Origin: an uncultured Clostridium sp.
GTDB lineage: Bacteria; Bacillota; Clostridia; TANB77; CAG-508
DNA length: 64,000 nt
Reading direction: 5' to 3'
Assembly: GCA_947648905.1 (NCBI GenBank)
Contig: CANSPP010000002.1
Coordinates: forward strand, 245,219 to 309,218
Shown: positions 1 through 7,796 of the stretch, piece by piece
How the letters are laid out: each line of letters starts with the position of its first letter
How positions within the stretch are numbered: position 1 is the first letter of the stretch
The notes under the pieces: generated by a model
Told to the model about the DNA's origin: nothing
The model's input: only the letters and a program-made list of their open reading frames with translations
Databases searched by the model: none
Program-made: the position numbers and the translations under genes

Positions 1-449
1 ATAAAATTTGAAATCTTTTCATTAATTTTTGTTTTTCCTTTTTCACGTGTAAGGAAATATTCTAGTTCATATTCCCTTGTGAAGTTTTTACCTTCATATA
101 TCATTCCTGCTGCTATTTTGTCACATATCATTTCTGCTGCATAAGGGTATGGTATTATTGGTGTTTTTTCTGGTGCTCTATCGTCTTGCCAATATTCAGG
201 ATGGTGTTTGTTTCTTCCTTTATGATGTAACCAAGCTTTTGAGTACCCATTTGCTTTTTTTGCTTCAGTAATAGGTGAATGCGTTCCGACATAATATTTA
301 CAACCTTCCCAAAATTCTGTTGGTGAGTATTTTGATAGGTCATGTACAAATCCTCTCCATGGTTCTCCTACTTTACAACATAATTTAAATACTACCCATC
401 TATGATGGCTTATTAAAATAAAGTGTTTTACTATGTTTTTTAAACGCAT
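1..449 (-). CDS. DUF5662 family protein, 3' end cut by the window
   Basis: The frame is open from ATG at 449 to the window edge (149 codons visible). The start has a GGGAGA ribosome site and lies 15 bases after the mutS stop, so it is probably co-transcribed with mutS. The visible protein is rich in His and Trp and contains HDLSKYSP near residue 36, then a WLHHKGRNKHHPEYW stretch and later YPYAAEMICDK. These are hallmarks of DUF5662, a family of unknown function whose HD and HH motifs suggest a metal-binding hydrolase. That function is inference. No interruption is seen. Confidence 0.85.
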   Translation of the reverse strand, partial: MRLKNIVKHFILISHHRWVVFKLCCKVGEPWRGFVHDLSKYSPTEFWEGCKYYVGTHSPITEAKKANGYSKAWLHHKGRNKHHPEYWQDDRAPEKTPIIPYPYAAEMICDKIAAGMIYEGKNFTREYELEYFLTREKGKTKINEKISNF

Positions 450-464
450 TTATATCTCCCTTTC

Positions 465-3089
465 TTATTTCATTTTTTCTTTTATTTTTACCAAAGTATT
501 TAGTGCGTCAATTGGTGTTAATTCATTTAGATTTATTTTGTCGATTTCGTGAGCTATTTCTGCTAACTTATAATTGTACATATCGAATTGACCTTCTACC
601 TGTTTTTTATCTTGTTTTTCTTGTTTTTTACCTGTTAAGATATTCTTTCTTTCTAAAGAACGTAATATTTCGTTTGCTTTAGTTGTTACTGCTTTTGGCA
701 CTCCTGCAAGCCTTGCTACGTGAATTCCATAGCTTTCATCTGTTCCGCCTCTTACTATCTTTCTTAAAAAGATTATATCTTCGCCTTTTTCTTTAACAGC
801 AATAGAATAATTTTTTATTCCATCTAACTTATCTTCTAGTTCTGTTAATTCGTGATAGTGTGTAGCAAATAATGTTTTAGCTCCACATTTTTCTTTGTCT
901 CCAATGTATTCTGCTACTGCCCAGGCAATTGATAGTCCATCATATGTTGATGTTCCTCTTCCTATTTCGTCTAGAATTACTAAGCTGTTGCTTGTTGCTT
1001 CTTTTAGGATTGTTGCTACTTCCATCATTTCTACCATAAATGTACTTTGTCCCATACTTAAGTCATCTGATGCTCCAACTCTTGTGAAGATTTTATCAAC
1101 TACTCCAATTTGAGCAGATTCTGCTGGTACAAAGCTTCCACATTGTGCCATTAGTGTAATTAGTGCTACTTGTCTCATATATGTAGATTTACCTGCCATA
1201 TTTGGGCCTGTTATTATTGATAATCTGTTGTCATCTTTGTCAAGATATGTATCGTTTTCTACAAAGCCGCCTGTTCCTAATATTTTTTCTATTACTGGAT
1301 GTCTTCCGTTTTTTATATCTATTACTCCTGTTGTGTCTACTTTTGGCATACAATAATTCATATCTTCTGCTACTTGTGCAAATGAAGCAATTACGTCTAA
1401 GCTTGATATTACTTCACTTGTTGTTTGAAGTCTTCTAACATTTTTTGCAATTAATTCTCTTATTTCCACAAAAGCATTGTATTCAAGATTTACAACTTTT
1501 TCTTCTGCTCCTAATATTTGATTTTCTAGATTTTTTAGTTCTTCTGTTATATATCTTTCTGCATTTGCTAATGTTTGTTTTCTTATAAATCTTTCTGGCA
1601 CTTGATTTAAATATGATTTTGTTACTTCTAAATAGTATCCAAATACTTTATTAAATCCAATTTTTAAGTTTTTAATTCCTGTTTTTTCTTTTTCTTCTGC
1701 TTCTAATTGAACTAACCAAGTTTTTCCTTCTGTTTGAGCTGTTTTTAGTTTGTCTATTTCTTCATCATATCCAAGTTTTATAATTCCACCATCTTTTATT
1801 GTCATTGGTGGGTCTTCAACTATTGCTTTCTCAATTATTTCATATATATCTTGTAATTCATCTAATTTTTCATATAGCTCTTTTAGAAGCGGAGATTTAC
1901 AATTTGCTAGAATTTGTTTTACTGCAGGTAACTTATATAAAGAATTTTTTAATGTTATCATATCTCTTGCATTTGCATTTCCATAAGCCATTTTTCCAGC
2001 TAATCTTTCAATGTCATATACTTTCTTTAAGTTTTCTATTATTTCTCCTCTTAGCATAATGTCATCTTTTAGCTCTTTTACTGCATCTAATCTTTTATTT
2101 ATTTCTACAACATCTATTAGTGGGTCACTTAGCCATCTTCTTAGAAGTCTTCCTCCCATTGATGTTGCTGTTTTATCTAACACCCACAAAAGTGTTCCTT
2201 TTTTTGACTTGTCCCTCATTTTTTCTGTTATTTCTAGATTTCTTCTTGCGTTTATATCTAAAGCCATATATTTTGAAATATTATATAATGTAATTTTGTT
2301 TATATGGTCCAAACTTGTTTTTTGCGTTTGCTCTAAATATTCTATTAAGCTGTTCATTGCGCTTACTGCAAATGGTTTTTCTTCTAAATTTTCAATTTTT
2401 CTTCCATTTGTGTCTACAATATTAAATCTTAAATTTAAGTTATTTAGTTCATTTGTAAAGAATTTATCATTAAATCTAGTTACATATATATTTTCAAATC
2501 TTTCTTTGATTTTACTCATCTCTTCTTGGCAATCTGCCATCATAGAGTTTACTACTAATTCTGATGGTGTGTATCTTGCTATTTCATCTAATAAAGAAGG
2601 AAAATTGTAACTATCTTTTATTTCTGCTGAATAAAACTCCCCTGTTGATATATCACATATTCCTAATCCAAAATATATTCCACTTTTAAATATTGACATT
2701 ATGTAGTTGTTTTTTCTTTCCTCTAACATATTACTGTCTACTAATGTTCCTGGTGTTACTACTCTTATAACTCCTCTTTTTACAATTCCTTTTGTTGTCT
2801 TAGGGTCTTCTAGTTGTTCGCATATTGCAACTTTATATCCTTTTGCAATTAATCTAGACACATATATTTCTGCAGCGTGATGTGGTACTCCACACATTGG
2901 AGCTCTTTCTTCTTGTCCACAAACTTTTCCTGTTAAGGTAAGTTCTAGCTCTCTTGATGCTGTTATTGCATCGTCAAAGAACATTTCGTAAAAATCGCCT
3001 AAACGATAAAATAGTATGCAGTCTTTGTATTCTTCTTTTGTCTCAAGATATTTTTGCATCATTGGTGAATATTCTGATTTTTCTGCCAT
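465..3089 (-). CDS. mutS: DNA mismatch repair protein MutS
   Basis: Recognises mismatches and small loops and recruits MutL in an ATP-dependent way. The 874-residue length is typical of MutS1. The mismatch-contacting FYEMF motif is at about residues 32-36, and the ATPase Walker A GPNMAGKST is near residue 625, followed by the DEIGRGTS Walker B and the late FATHYHEL motif. The stop codon of miaB (TAA) directly abuts the ATG at 3089, and its GGAGAAAG end forms the ribosome site, so translation is coupled to miaB. Clostridial genomes often keep miaB and mutS adjacent. The gene has no interruption and no in-frame CGG. Confidence 0.98.
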   Translation of the reverse strand: MAEKSEYSPMMQKYLETKEEYKDCILFYRLGDFYEMFFDDAITASRELELTLTGKVCGQEERAPMCGVPHHAAEIYVSRLIAKGYKVAICEQLEDPKTTKGIVKRGVIRVVTPGTLVDSNMLEERKNNYIMSIFKSGIYFGLGICDISTGEFYSAEIKDSYNFPSLLDEIARYTPSELVVNSMMADCQEEMSKIKERFENIYVTRFNDKFFTNELNNLNLRFNIVDTNGRKIENLEEKPFAVSAMNSLIEYLEQTQKTSLDHINKITLYNISKYMALDINARRNLEITEKMRDKSKKGTLLWVLDKTATSMGGRLLRRWLSDPLIDVVEINKRLDAVKELKDDIMLRGEIIENLKKVYDIERLAGKMAYGNANARDMITLKNSLYKLPAVKQILANCKSPLLKELYEKLDELQDIYEIIEKAIVEDPPMTIKDGGIIKLGYDEEIDKLKTAQTEGKTWLVQLEAEEKEKTGIKNLKIGFNKVFGYYLEVTKSYLNQVPERFIRKQTLANAERYITEELKNLENQILGAEEKVVNLEYNAFVEIRELIAKNVRRLQTTSEVISSLDVIASFAQVAEDMNYCMPKVDTTGVIDIKNGRHPVIEKILGTGGFVENDTYLDKDDNRLSIITGPNMAGKSTYMRQVALITLMAQCGSFVPAESAQIGVVDKIFTRVGASDDLSMGQSTFMVEMMEVATILKEATSNSLVILDEIGRGTSTYDGLSIAWAVAEYIGDKEKCGAKTLFATHYHELTELEDKLDGIKNYSIAVKEKGEDIIFLRKIVRGGTDESYGIHVARLAGVPKAVTTKANEILRSLERKNILTGKKQEKQDKKQVEGQFDMYNYKLAEIAHEIDKINLNELTPIDALNTLVKIKEKMK

Positions 3090-4502
3090 TTATCTTTCTC
3101 CTTTCAAATACCACATATGTTCTGATACAATTTTTAAATCTATTATTTGGTCCTTTAAGTTTTTATCTCCTTCAAATATAACTACTTTATTGCTATCAGT
3201 TCTACCTGTAAGCATCTTTTCATTATTTTTGCTTTCTCCTTCTACTAGTACCTTTTGTACTGTTCCTATATACTTTTGATTATTTTCTTCAATTTGGCTT
3301 TCCACTAAAGCTTTTAACCTATCAAATCTTTTATGTTTGATATCTTCTGGAACTTGATTTTCCATTCTATCCCCTGGTGTTCCTACTCTTCTCGAATATA
3401 TGAACATATATACTTGCTCAAATTTTACTTTTCTTACAACATCTAATGTATCTTCAAACTCTTCGTCTGTTTCTCCTGGGAACCCTACTATTATATCTGT
3501 TGATAATGTTAGGTTTGGAATTTCTTTTTTCATTTTTTCTACTAATTCTAAGTATTGCTCTTTTGTGTATTTTCTGTTCATTTCTTTTAAAACTTTTGTA
3601 TTTCCTGATTGAAGCGGTAAATGTACTAACTTGCACACTTTTTCACAATCTTTTATTGCTTGTATTACATCATCTGTAAAATCCTTTGGATGTGGTGATA
3701 CAAACCTTATTCTCTCAATTCCATCAATTTTGTTAATCGCTCTTAGCAAAGTTGCAAATGAATTTACACCTTCATACTCTTCAAACTCTATCCCTTTTTC
3801 TCTTTCAACTCTTAAATATGAATTTACATTTTGCCCAAGCAATGTTATCTCTTTATATCCTTGTTTTGCTAAATCTCTTACTTCATTTATAATATCTTTA
3901 GGAGCTCTACTTCTCTCTCTTCCACGTACATAAGGTACAATGCAATATGTACAGAAGTTATTGCATCCATTCATTATAGTTACAGATGCTTTTATATTGC
4001 TATTTCTTTTAATTGGTAAACCTTCATATATTTTACCATCTATATCTATAATATCTTCCAATTTTCTTTTCTCTTCTATTGATTTATATAAATCCTCTGG
4101 AAACTTGTGTAGAGTATGTGTTCCAAATAAAATATCTACAAAAGGATAACTTTCTTTTATTTTATCTGTAATGTGCTTCTCTTGCATCATACAGCCACCT
4201 ATTGCAATTATTAATCCTCTATCTTCCTTTATTCTTTTTAACTCACCTAGTTTTCCAAATAACTTATCCTCTGCGTTTTCCCTTACACAACAAGTATTAA
4301 ACAATGCTAAATCTGCTTCTTTTTGATTCTCAGTTCTTGTATATCCCATTTCCTCTAGCATACCACACAACTTCTCTGAATCATTTTCGTTTAGCTGACA
4401 TCCCATTGTTAATATTGTATATTTTGGATTTTTATTATTATTTATTTCTCTTACTTTCTCTATAAATTGTTCTTGTATTTCTATTTCGTTTGTCTCGTTC
4501 AT
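3090..4502 (-). CDS. miaB: tRNA-2-methylthio-N6-dimethylallyladenosine synthase MiaB
   Basis: Radical-SAM methylthiotransferase that adds the methylthio group to i6A37 of tRNAs reading UNN codons. Length is 470 residues. The N-terminal UPF0004 domain carries the auxiliary-cluster cysteines (MGCQLNEND, NTCCVRENAEDK, GGCMMQ). The radical-SAM motif CNNFCTYCIVPYVRGRERSR is near residue 180, and a C-terminal TRAM segment ends in EHMWYLKGE. An extra N-terminal stretch of about 30 residues precedes the family core. The ATG at 4502 has GGGAGGT upstream. It is the first gene of the miaB-mutS-DUF5662 unit. Confidence 0.97.
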   Translation of the reverse strand: MNETNEIEIQEQFIEKVREINNNKNPKYTILTMGCQLNENDSEKLCGMLEEMGYTRTENQKEADLALFNTCCVRENAEDKLFGKLGELKRIKEDRGLIIAIGGCMMQEKHITDKIKESYPFVDILFGTHTLHKFPEDLYKSIEEKRKLEDIIDIDGKIYEGLPIKRNSNIKASVTIMNGCNNFCTYCIVPYVRGRERSRAPKDIINEVRDLAKQGYKEITLLGQNVNSYLRVEREKGIEFEEYEGVNSFATLLRAINKIDGIERIRFVSPHPKDFTDDVIQAIKDCEKVCKLVHLPLQSGNTKVLKEMNRKYTKEQYLELVEKMKKEIPNLTLSTDIIVGFPGETDEEFEDTLDVVRKVKFEQVYMFIYSRRVGTPGDRMENQVPEDIKHKRFDRLKALVESQIEENNQKYIGTVQKVLVEGESKNNEKMLTGRTDSNKVVIFEGDKNLKDQIIDLKIVSEHMWYLKGER

Positions 4503-4526
4503 CTTTACCTCCCGTTAGCTATGCCT

Positions 4527-4555
4527 ATTTTATTACATTTTGTCGATTTTTGCAA
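4527..4555 (-). promoter_or_regulatory. sigma-A-type promoter for miaB-mutS
   Basis: On the minus strand TTGCAA and TAAAAT are separated by 17 bases, about 25 bases upstream of the miaB start. The match to the housekeeping consensus is good and no competing gene lies here. Confidence 0.7.
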
Positions 4556-4581
4556 GTACTCAATGTCCAATTGTCAAATTG

Positions 4582-4616
4582 TGTCCAATTGGGGACGTTT
4601 CTCTTTTGGACATTTT
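4582..4616. repeat. REP-like hairpin element, copy 1
   Basis: TGTCCAA at 4582-4588 and TTGGACA at 4606-4612 form inverted arms around a TTGGGGACG/TTTCT core. Nearly the same sequence recurs at 37426-37460, and related hairpins are at 7724-7796 and 17640-17670. Short intergenic hairpins with a GGGACG core resemble the REP sequences that RAYT transposases mobilise in Clostridia. No transposase is in this window. Confidence 0.7.
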
Positions 4617-4628
4617 TCTAAAAACATC

Positions 4629-4660
4629 AAAAAAATAAGCAAAAGTTTTAAACCTTTGCT
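4629..4660 (-). terminator. Rho-independent terminator after rpmE
   Basis: AGCAAAGGT and ACTTTTGCT form a 9-bp stem (one G-U pair) followed on the minus strand by a run of T, 13 bases after the rpmE stop. Confidence 0.85.
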
Positions 4661-4673
4661 CATTCTATTTGTC

Positions 4674-4874
4674 TTATGCAAGACCATATTTTTTCTTAAA
4701 TTTGTCTGCTCTACCACCAGCTGTTTCTTGTCTTAAGTTACCTGTCCAGTATGGATGGCATTTTGAACATACGTCTACTTTTAAATCTTTTTTTGTTGAA
4801 CCAACTTCTAAAACGTTTCCGCAAGCACATGTTATTGTTGTTTGGTTGTATTGTGGTTGTATTTCTTTTTTCAT
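4674..4874 (-). CDS. rpmE: 50S ribosomal protein L31
   Basis: 66-residue ribosomal protein of the zinc-binding (C+) type. The CACGN and CSKCHP cysteine pairs bind zinc, and the HPYWTGNLRQ segment is a family signature. It starts at ATG 4874 with an AGAGGTGAG ribosome site. A promoter at 4917-4945 and a terminator at 4629-4660 make it monocistronic. Confidence 0.97.
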   Translation of the reverse strand: MKKEIQPQYNQTTITCACGNVLEVGSTKKDLKVDVCSKCHPYWTGNLRQETAGGRADKFKKKYGLA

Positions 4875-4916
4875 TAAAGCTCACCTCTTTCTCAATTTTA
4901 TAACTGACTATTTTCT

Positions 4917-4945
4917 ATAATATCATAGTTCTTTTATTTTTTCAA
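4917..4945 (-). promoter_or_regulatory. sigma-A-type promoter for rpmE
   Basis: TTGAAA and TATTAT on the minus strand are 17 bases apart, 43 bases upstream of the rpmE start codon. Confidence 0.65.
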
Positions 4946-4955
4946 GTGTTTTGTT

Positions 4956-5120
4956 TTATTTTGTATTATTTTTTTGTTCTTCGTGCTCATACATATATTG
5001 TGCTGAATATATCATTTCTTTATTTAATGATAGTTTATTTACTAATTTTCCCATTATGTTAAATATACAAGCTATTATTAGTATTAACATACCTATTTTT
5101 TTCCAATATTTTGCAAGCAT
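4956..5120 (-). CDS. small membrane protein of 54 residues
   Basis: Short open frame from ATG 5120 with a strong AAGGAG ribosome site seven bases upstream. After a basic start (MLAKYWKK) it has one hydrophobic segment (residues 9-24), then a charged, Glu/Lys-rich tail. This is the layout of a single-pass small membrane protein. No family is recognised. It follows another small membrane gene (5230-5469), from which a terminator separates it. Confidence 0.6.
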   Translation of the reverse strand: MLAKYWKKIGMLILIIACIFNIMGKLVNKLSLNKEMIYSAQYMYEHEEQKNNTK

Positions 5121-5183
5121 AAAACTTCTCTCCTTTTTTATTTTGCATATTTATTATACTTTTTTTTGCGAAAAATGTCAAGA

Positions 5184-5215
5184 AAAAATTAGTGTATATT
5201 AATACACTAATTTTT
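5184..5215 (-). terminator. Rho-independent terminator
   Basis: A perfect 13-bp inverted repeat (AAAAATTAGTGTA and its complement) with a 6-base loop, flanked by A/T runs. It lies 14 bases after the stop of the 79-residue gene at 5230-5469. Confidence 0.85.
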
Positions 5216-5229
5216 CTGGTAAATTGATA

Positions 5230-5469
5230 TTAGTATCTTTTTCCTTCTTTCTGGTTAGCAGCTATATCTAAATATTGTTTTCCGATTACTATTATTGCTA
5301 AATATGACATAAAAGTCATAAAAGCATATGCATACAATTCAACTGATATGCTTGCAAAAATGAAACCAAAAAGAATTATTGGAAATACAATAGTTACAGC
5401 GAATGTAATTATTAAAAACATTTCACTTTTCCGCTTGTTTCTCCACAGTGCTACTAATTTCTTCTTCAT
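5230..5469 (-). CDS. small two-pass membrane protein with the only ordinary in-frame CGG
   Basis: 79 residues: a basic N terminus (about 16 residues), two hydrophobic segments (about 17-40 and 44-62) and a charged tail. No family is recognised. ATG 5469 has AAAGG 13 bases upstream. Codon 13 is CGG, followed by A, the only in-frame CGG in the window that is not at a frame change. Skipping its C would end the protein after five more residues, so here either CGG is read as arginine, or translation really starts at the internal ATG (codon 17, base 5421), or the zero frame is regulated. Confidence 0.6.
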   Translation of the reverse strand: MKKKLVALWRNKRKSEMFLIITFAVTIVFPIILFGFIFASISVELYAYAFMTFMSYLAIIVIGKQYLDIAANQKEGKRY

Positions 5470-5640
5470 AGTATTTATTTACCTTTCTATATGCCTTCTG
5501 GCATTTTATGTTTACATTATAACATATTATGTCTATTAAGTCAAATTTAGTCTATTAATCAATATTTTTTGTTTTTTATAAATACTTTTATAATTTAAAT
5601 ATATTTTATTTTTTTGGTTATACTAAATTTGGTGATTAAT

Positions 5641-6346
5641 TTGAAAAAAAATAAATGGATATGGATAATATTAATAATAATTATTATAGCTGGATTGATT
5701 GGTGGATATTTATATTTTACTAATAATAGTACAAAAAATGAAAATAAAGAGAATGATTATGAAGCAAATAAAACATCAACAAATTCGGAAAGTAATTCAA
5801 CATCTGAAAACACTTCTAACGAAACTGAAAACAAAAAAAATGTTACTGAAATTGAAGTTCCAGCAACAGAACAATCTGAAAACACAACAGAAGTCATTTC
5901 TACTTTTTCTACAAAGATTTATAATAAAGAATCAGCTAGACAAAACAATATCAATATTACATGTAACACTTTAGATAATACTACTGTTAAAAATGGCGAA
6001 ACTTTCTCTTTTTGTAATACTGTACGGACAAGCTACAACTGCAAAAGGATATCAAAAAGCTGATATTTTTGACAAAGACGGTAATAAGAAAAAAGGACTT
6101 GGCGGAGGAAATTGCCAAATAAGTACTACTCTTTATAATGCTGTTTTAGCTGTTCCTAGTTTATCTGTTACTGAAAGACACGCACATAGCAATTATGTTC
6201 CTTATATTCAAAAAGGTAAAGATGCTGCTGTTGCTTATGGTAGTTATGATTTTAAATTTGTAAATAATTCTGGAAATGATATTGTTATACATTGCTCTTC
6301 TAATGGTTCTACTGTTGATGTTTCTTTAAATATTATAAGACAATAA
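5641..6346 (+). CDS. VanW-domain membrane protein, reading through one CGGA site
   Basis: The 234-residue product needs one base skipped at 6025. It starts at TTG 5641 (GGTGAT ribosome site), has one N-terminal membrane helix (about 6-25), a Ser/Thr/Asn-rich linker and a C-terminal VanW domain: NGETFSF, then GQATTAKGY, GGGNCQISTTLYNAV, ERHAHSNYV and a DAAVAYGSYDFKF end. VanW proteins are cell-envelope proteins of unclear biochemistry, found in glycopeptide-resistance clusters and elsewhere. The zero frame would stop 12 codons after the site and lose the conserved half of the domain. Alternative: a simple pseudogene. Confidence 0.8.
6025..6025 (+). other. CGGA +1 site in the VanW gene
   Basis: GTA-C-GGA: homology continues as V-G (codon 129) if C6025 is not read. 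The zero frame reads CGG and stops 12 codons on. Confidence 0.8.
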
Positions 6347-6422
6347 TTGTAATTTTCCCTTCATTTGAATATTTAAAATATAATTAGAATATATTTTAAT
6401 ATCAATTGAAGGGAGATTTTTT

Positions 6423-7707
6423 ATGCGATTTTTAAAATTATTTACTTGTATATCACTTATATTAATTTTTAGTTTATGTTTGGCAACACCTTGCTTTGCC
6501 GAGGCAACTGCCTATGTGTGGTCACCTTTAGACAATACAACAAAAGAAACAAGTTCACCAATTAGTGAAACAAATGCAGAAGCAACATCTGATACAGAAA
6601 ATAGCAATTCAACTAGTGGTAGCAATACTTTATCTCTAGAATCTGGCGCTGCAATATTAATTGAGCAAACAACTGGGCAAGTTTTATACTCACACAATAT
6701 ACACGAGCAACTACGTCCTGCTTCTGTTACAAAAGTAATGAGCATTTTACTTATTATGGAAGCATTAGATAGTGGGAAAATAAATTTGACAGACAAAGTT
6801 CCTTGTAGTGAAAATGCAGCATCTATGGGAGGTTCCCAAATTTGGCTAGACCCTAGAGAAACTTTATCAGTAGACGAAATGTTAAAAGCTATTTGTGTAA
6901 ACTCCGCAAATGACTGTGTAGTAGCAATGAGTGAGTTTATCGCTGGCTCTGAAGAAGCTTTTGTTCAAATGATGAATGACAAAGCAAAGGACCTTGGAAT
7001 GAAAGATACTACATTCAAAAACTGCCATGGATTAGACGAAGATGGTCACGTAACTTCTGCTTATGACATCTCTTTAATGTCTAGAGAATTACTTAACAAT
7101 CATCCATCTATTACTAAATATACAACCATTTGGACCGACACTCTACGTGATGGCAAATCCCAACTATCAAACACTAACAAATTAATAAGAACCTATAAAG
7201 GTGCAACTGGATTAAAAACAGGTTCAACATCTCTTGCTTTATATAACTTATCAGCTAGCGCAACTAGAGACGATTTATCTTTAATTGCTGTTATAATGAA
7301 AGCACCTTCAACAAAAGTCCGTTTTGCAGAAGCTCAAAGACTTTTAGACTTCGGATTTAATACATTTTCTTTCAAGCAATTTGGTAAAAAAGATGAAGTT
7401 GTAAAAAACATTTCTATTGATAAAGGTGTAACTTCAAGCATTGATGCAATTTTGAAAGATAATTGTGGCACTTTAATTGAAAAAGGTAAAGATAAAAATA
7501 TCGAACAAACTTTGAATTTACCTGATACTATACCTGCTCCTGTCATTAGTGGTCAAAAATTACGGAGAAATTTCTTTTAGTTTAAATGGTCAGGTTATTT
7601 CTTCTACTGATATTGTTGCTAAAAATGATGTTGAAAAAATCAGCTTATTTACTATGACTAAACGTGTAATTTATTCTTGGGTTGATTTATTAAGAAGCTA
7701 CACTTAA
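6423..7707 (+). CDS. dacF: D-alanyl-D-alanine carboxypeptidase (DacF-like), reading through one CGGA site
   Basis: Low-molecular-weight penicillin-binding protein that trims the terminal D-Ala from peptidoglycan peptides outside the membrane. The restored product has 427 residues: signal peptide (about 1-26), Ser/Thr-rich linker, then the peptidase S11 domain with SVTK (catalytic Ser and Lys), SAND and the KTG triad in LKTGST. After the skipped base at 7563 come 47 residues (GEISFSLNGQ to the stop), which supply the usual C-terminal beta domain and anchor-like end. The GAAGGGAGA ribosome site is well placed. The dacF name is by similarity and could equally be another dac paralogue. Confidence 0.85.
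7563..7563 (+). other. CGGA +1 site in the carboxypeptidase gene
   Basis: TTA-C-GGA: codon 381 becomes glycine if C7563 is skipped. The zero frame ends five codons later. Confidence 0.8.
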
Positions 7708-7723
7708 TAATGTTTTTAGAGAG

Positions 7724-7745
7724 TGTCCCAAAGAAACATCATCCC
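7724..7745. repeat. REP-like fragment, copy 2
   Basis: TGTCCCAAAGAAAC followed by ATCATCCC matches, in reverse, the GGGACGTTTCTTT..GGACA core of the copies at 4582 and 37426. It sits next to a hairpin whose loop contains the related GGTCCATCCCC. Confidence 0.6.
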
Positions 7746-7755
7746 AGAAAGCAGA

Positions 7756-7796
7756 AAATCTGCCAAAAAGGTCCATCCCCATTGGCAGATTTTTTA
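7756..7796. terminator. bidirectional terminator between convergent genes, built from a REP-like hairpin
   Basis: AAATCTGCCAA and TTGGCAGATTT form an 11-bp stem with T runs on the plus strand. It serves the carboxypeptidase gene and probably also the FtsX gene, whose stop it overlaps. The loop (AAAGGTCCATCCCCA) is nearly the complement of the hairpin at 17640-17670. Confidence 0.8.
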
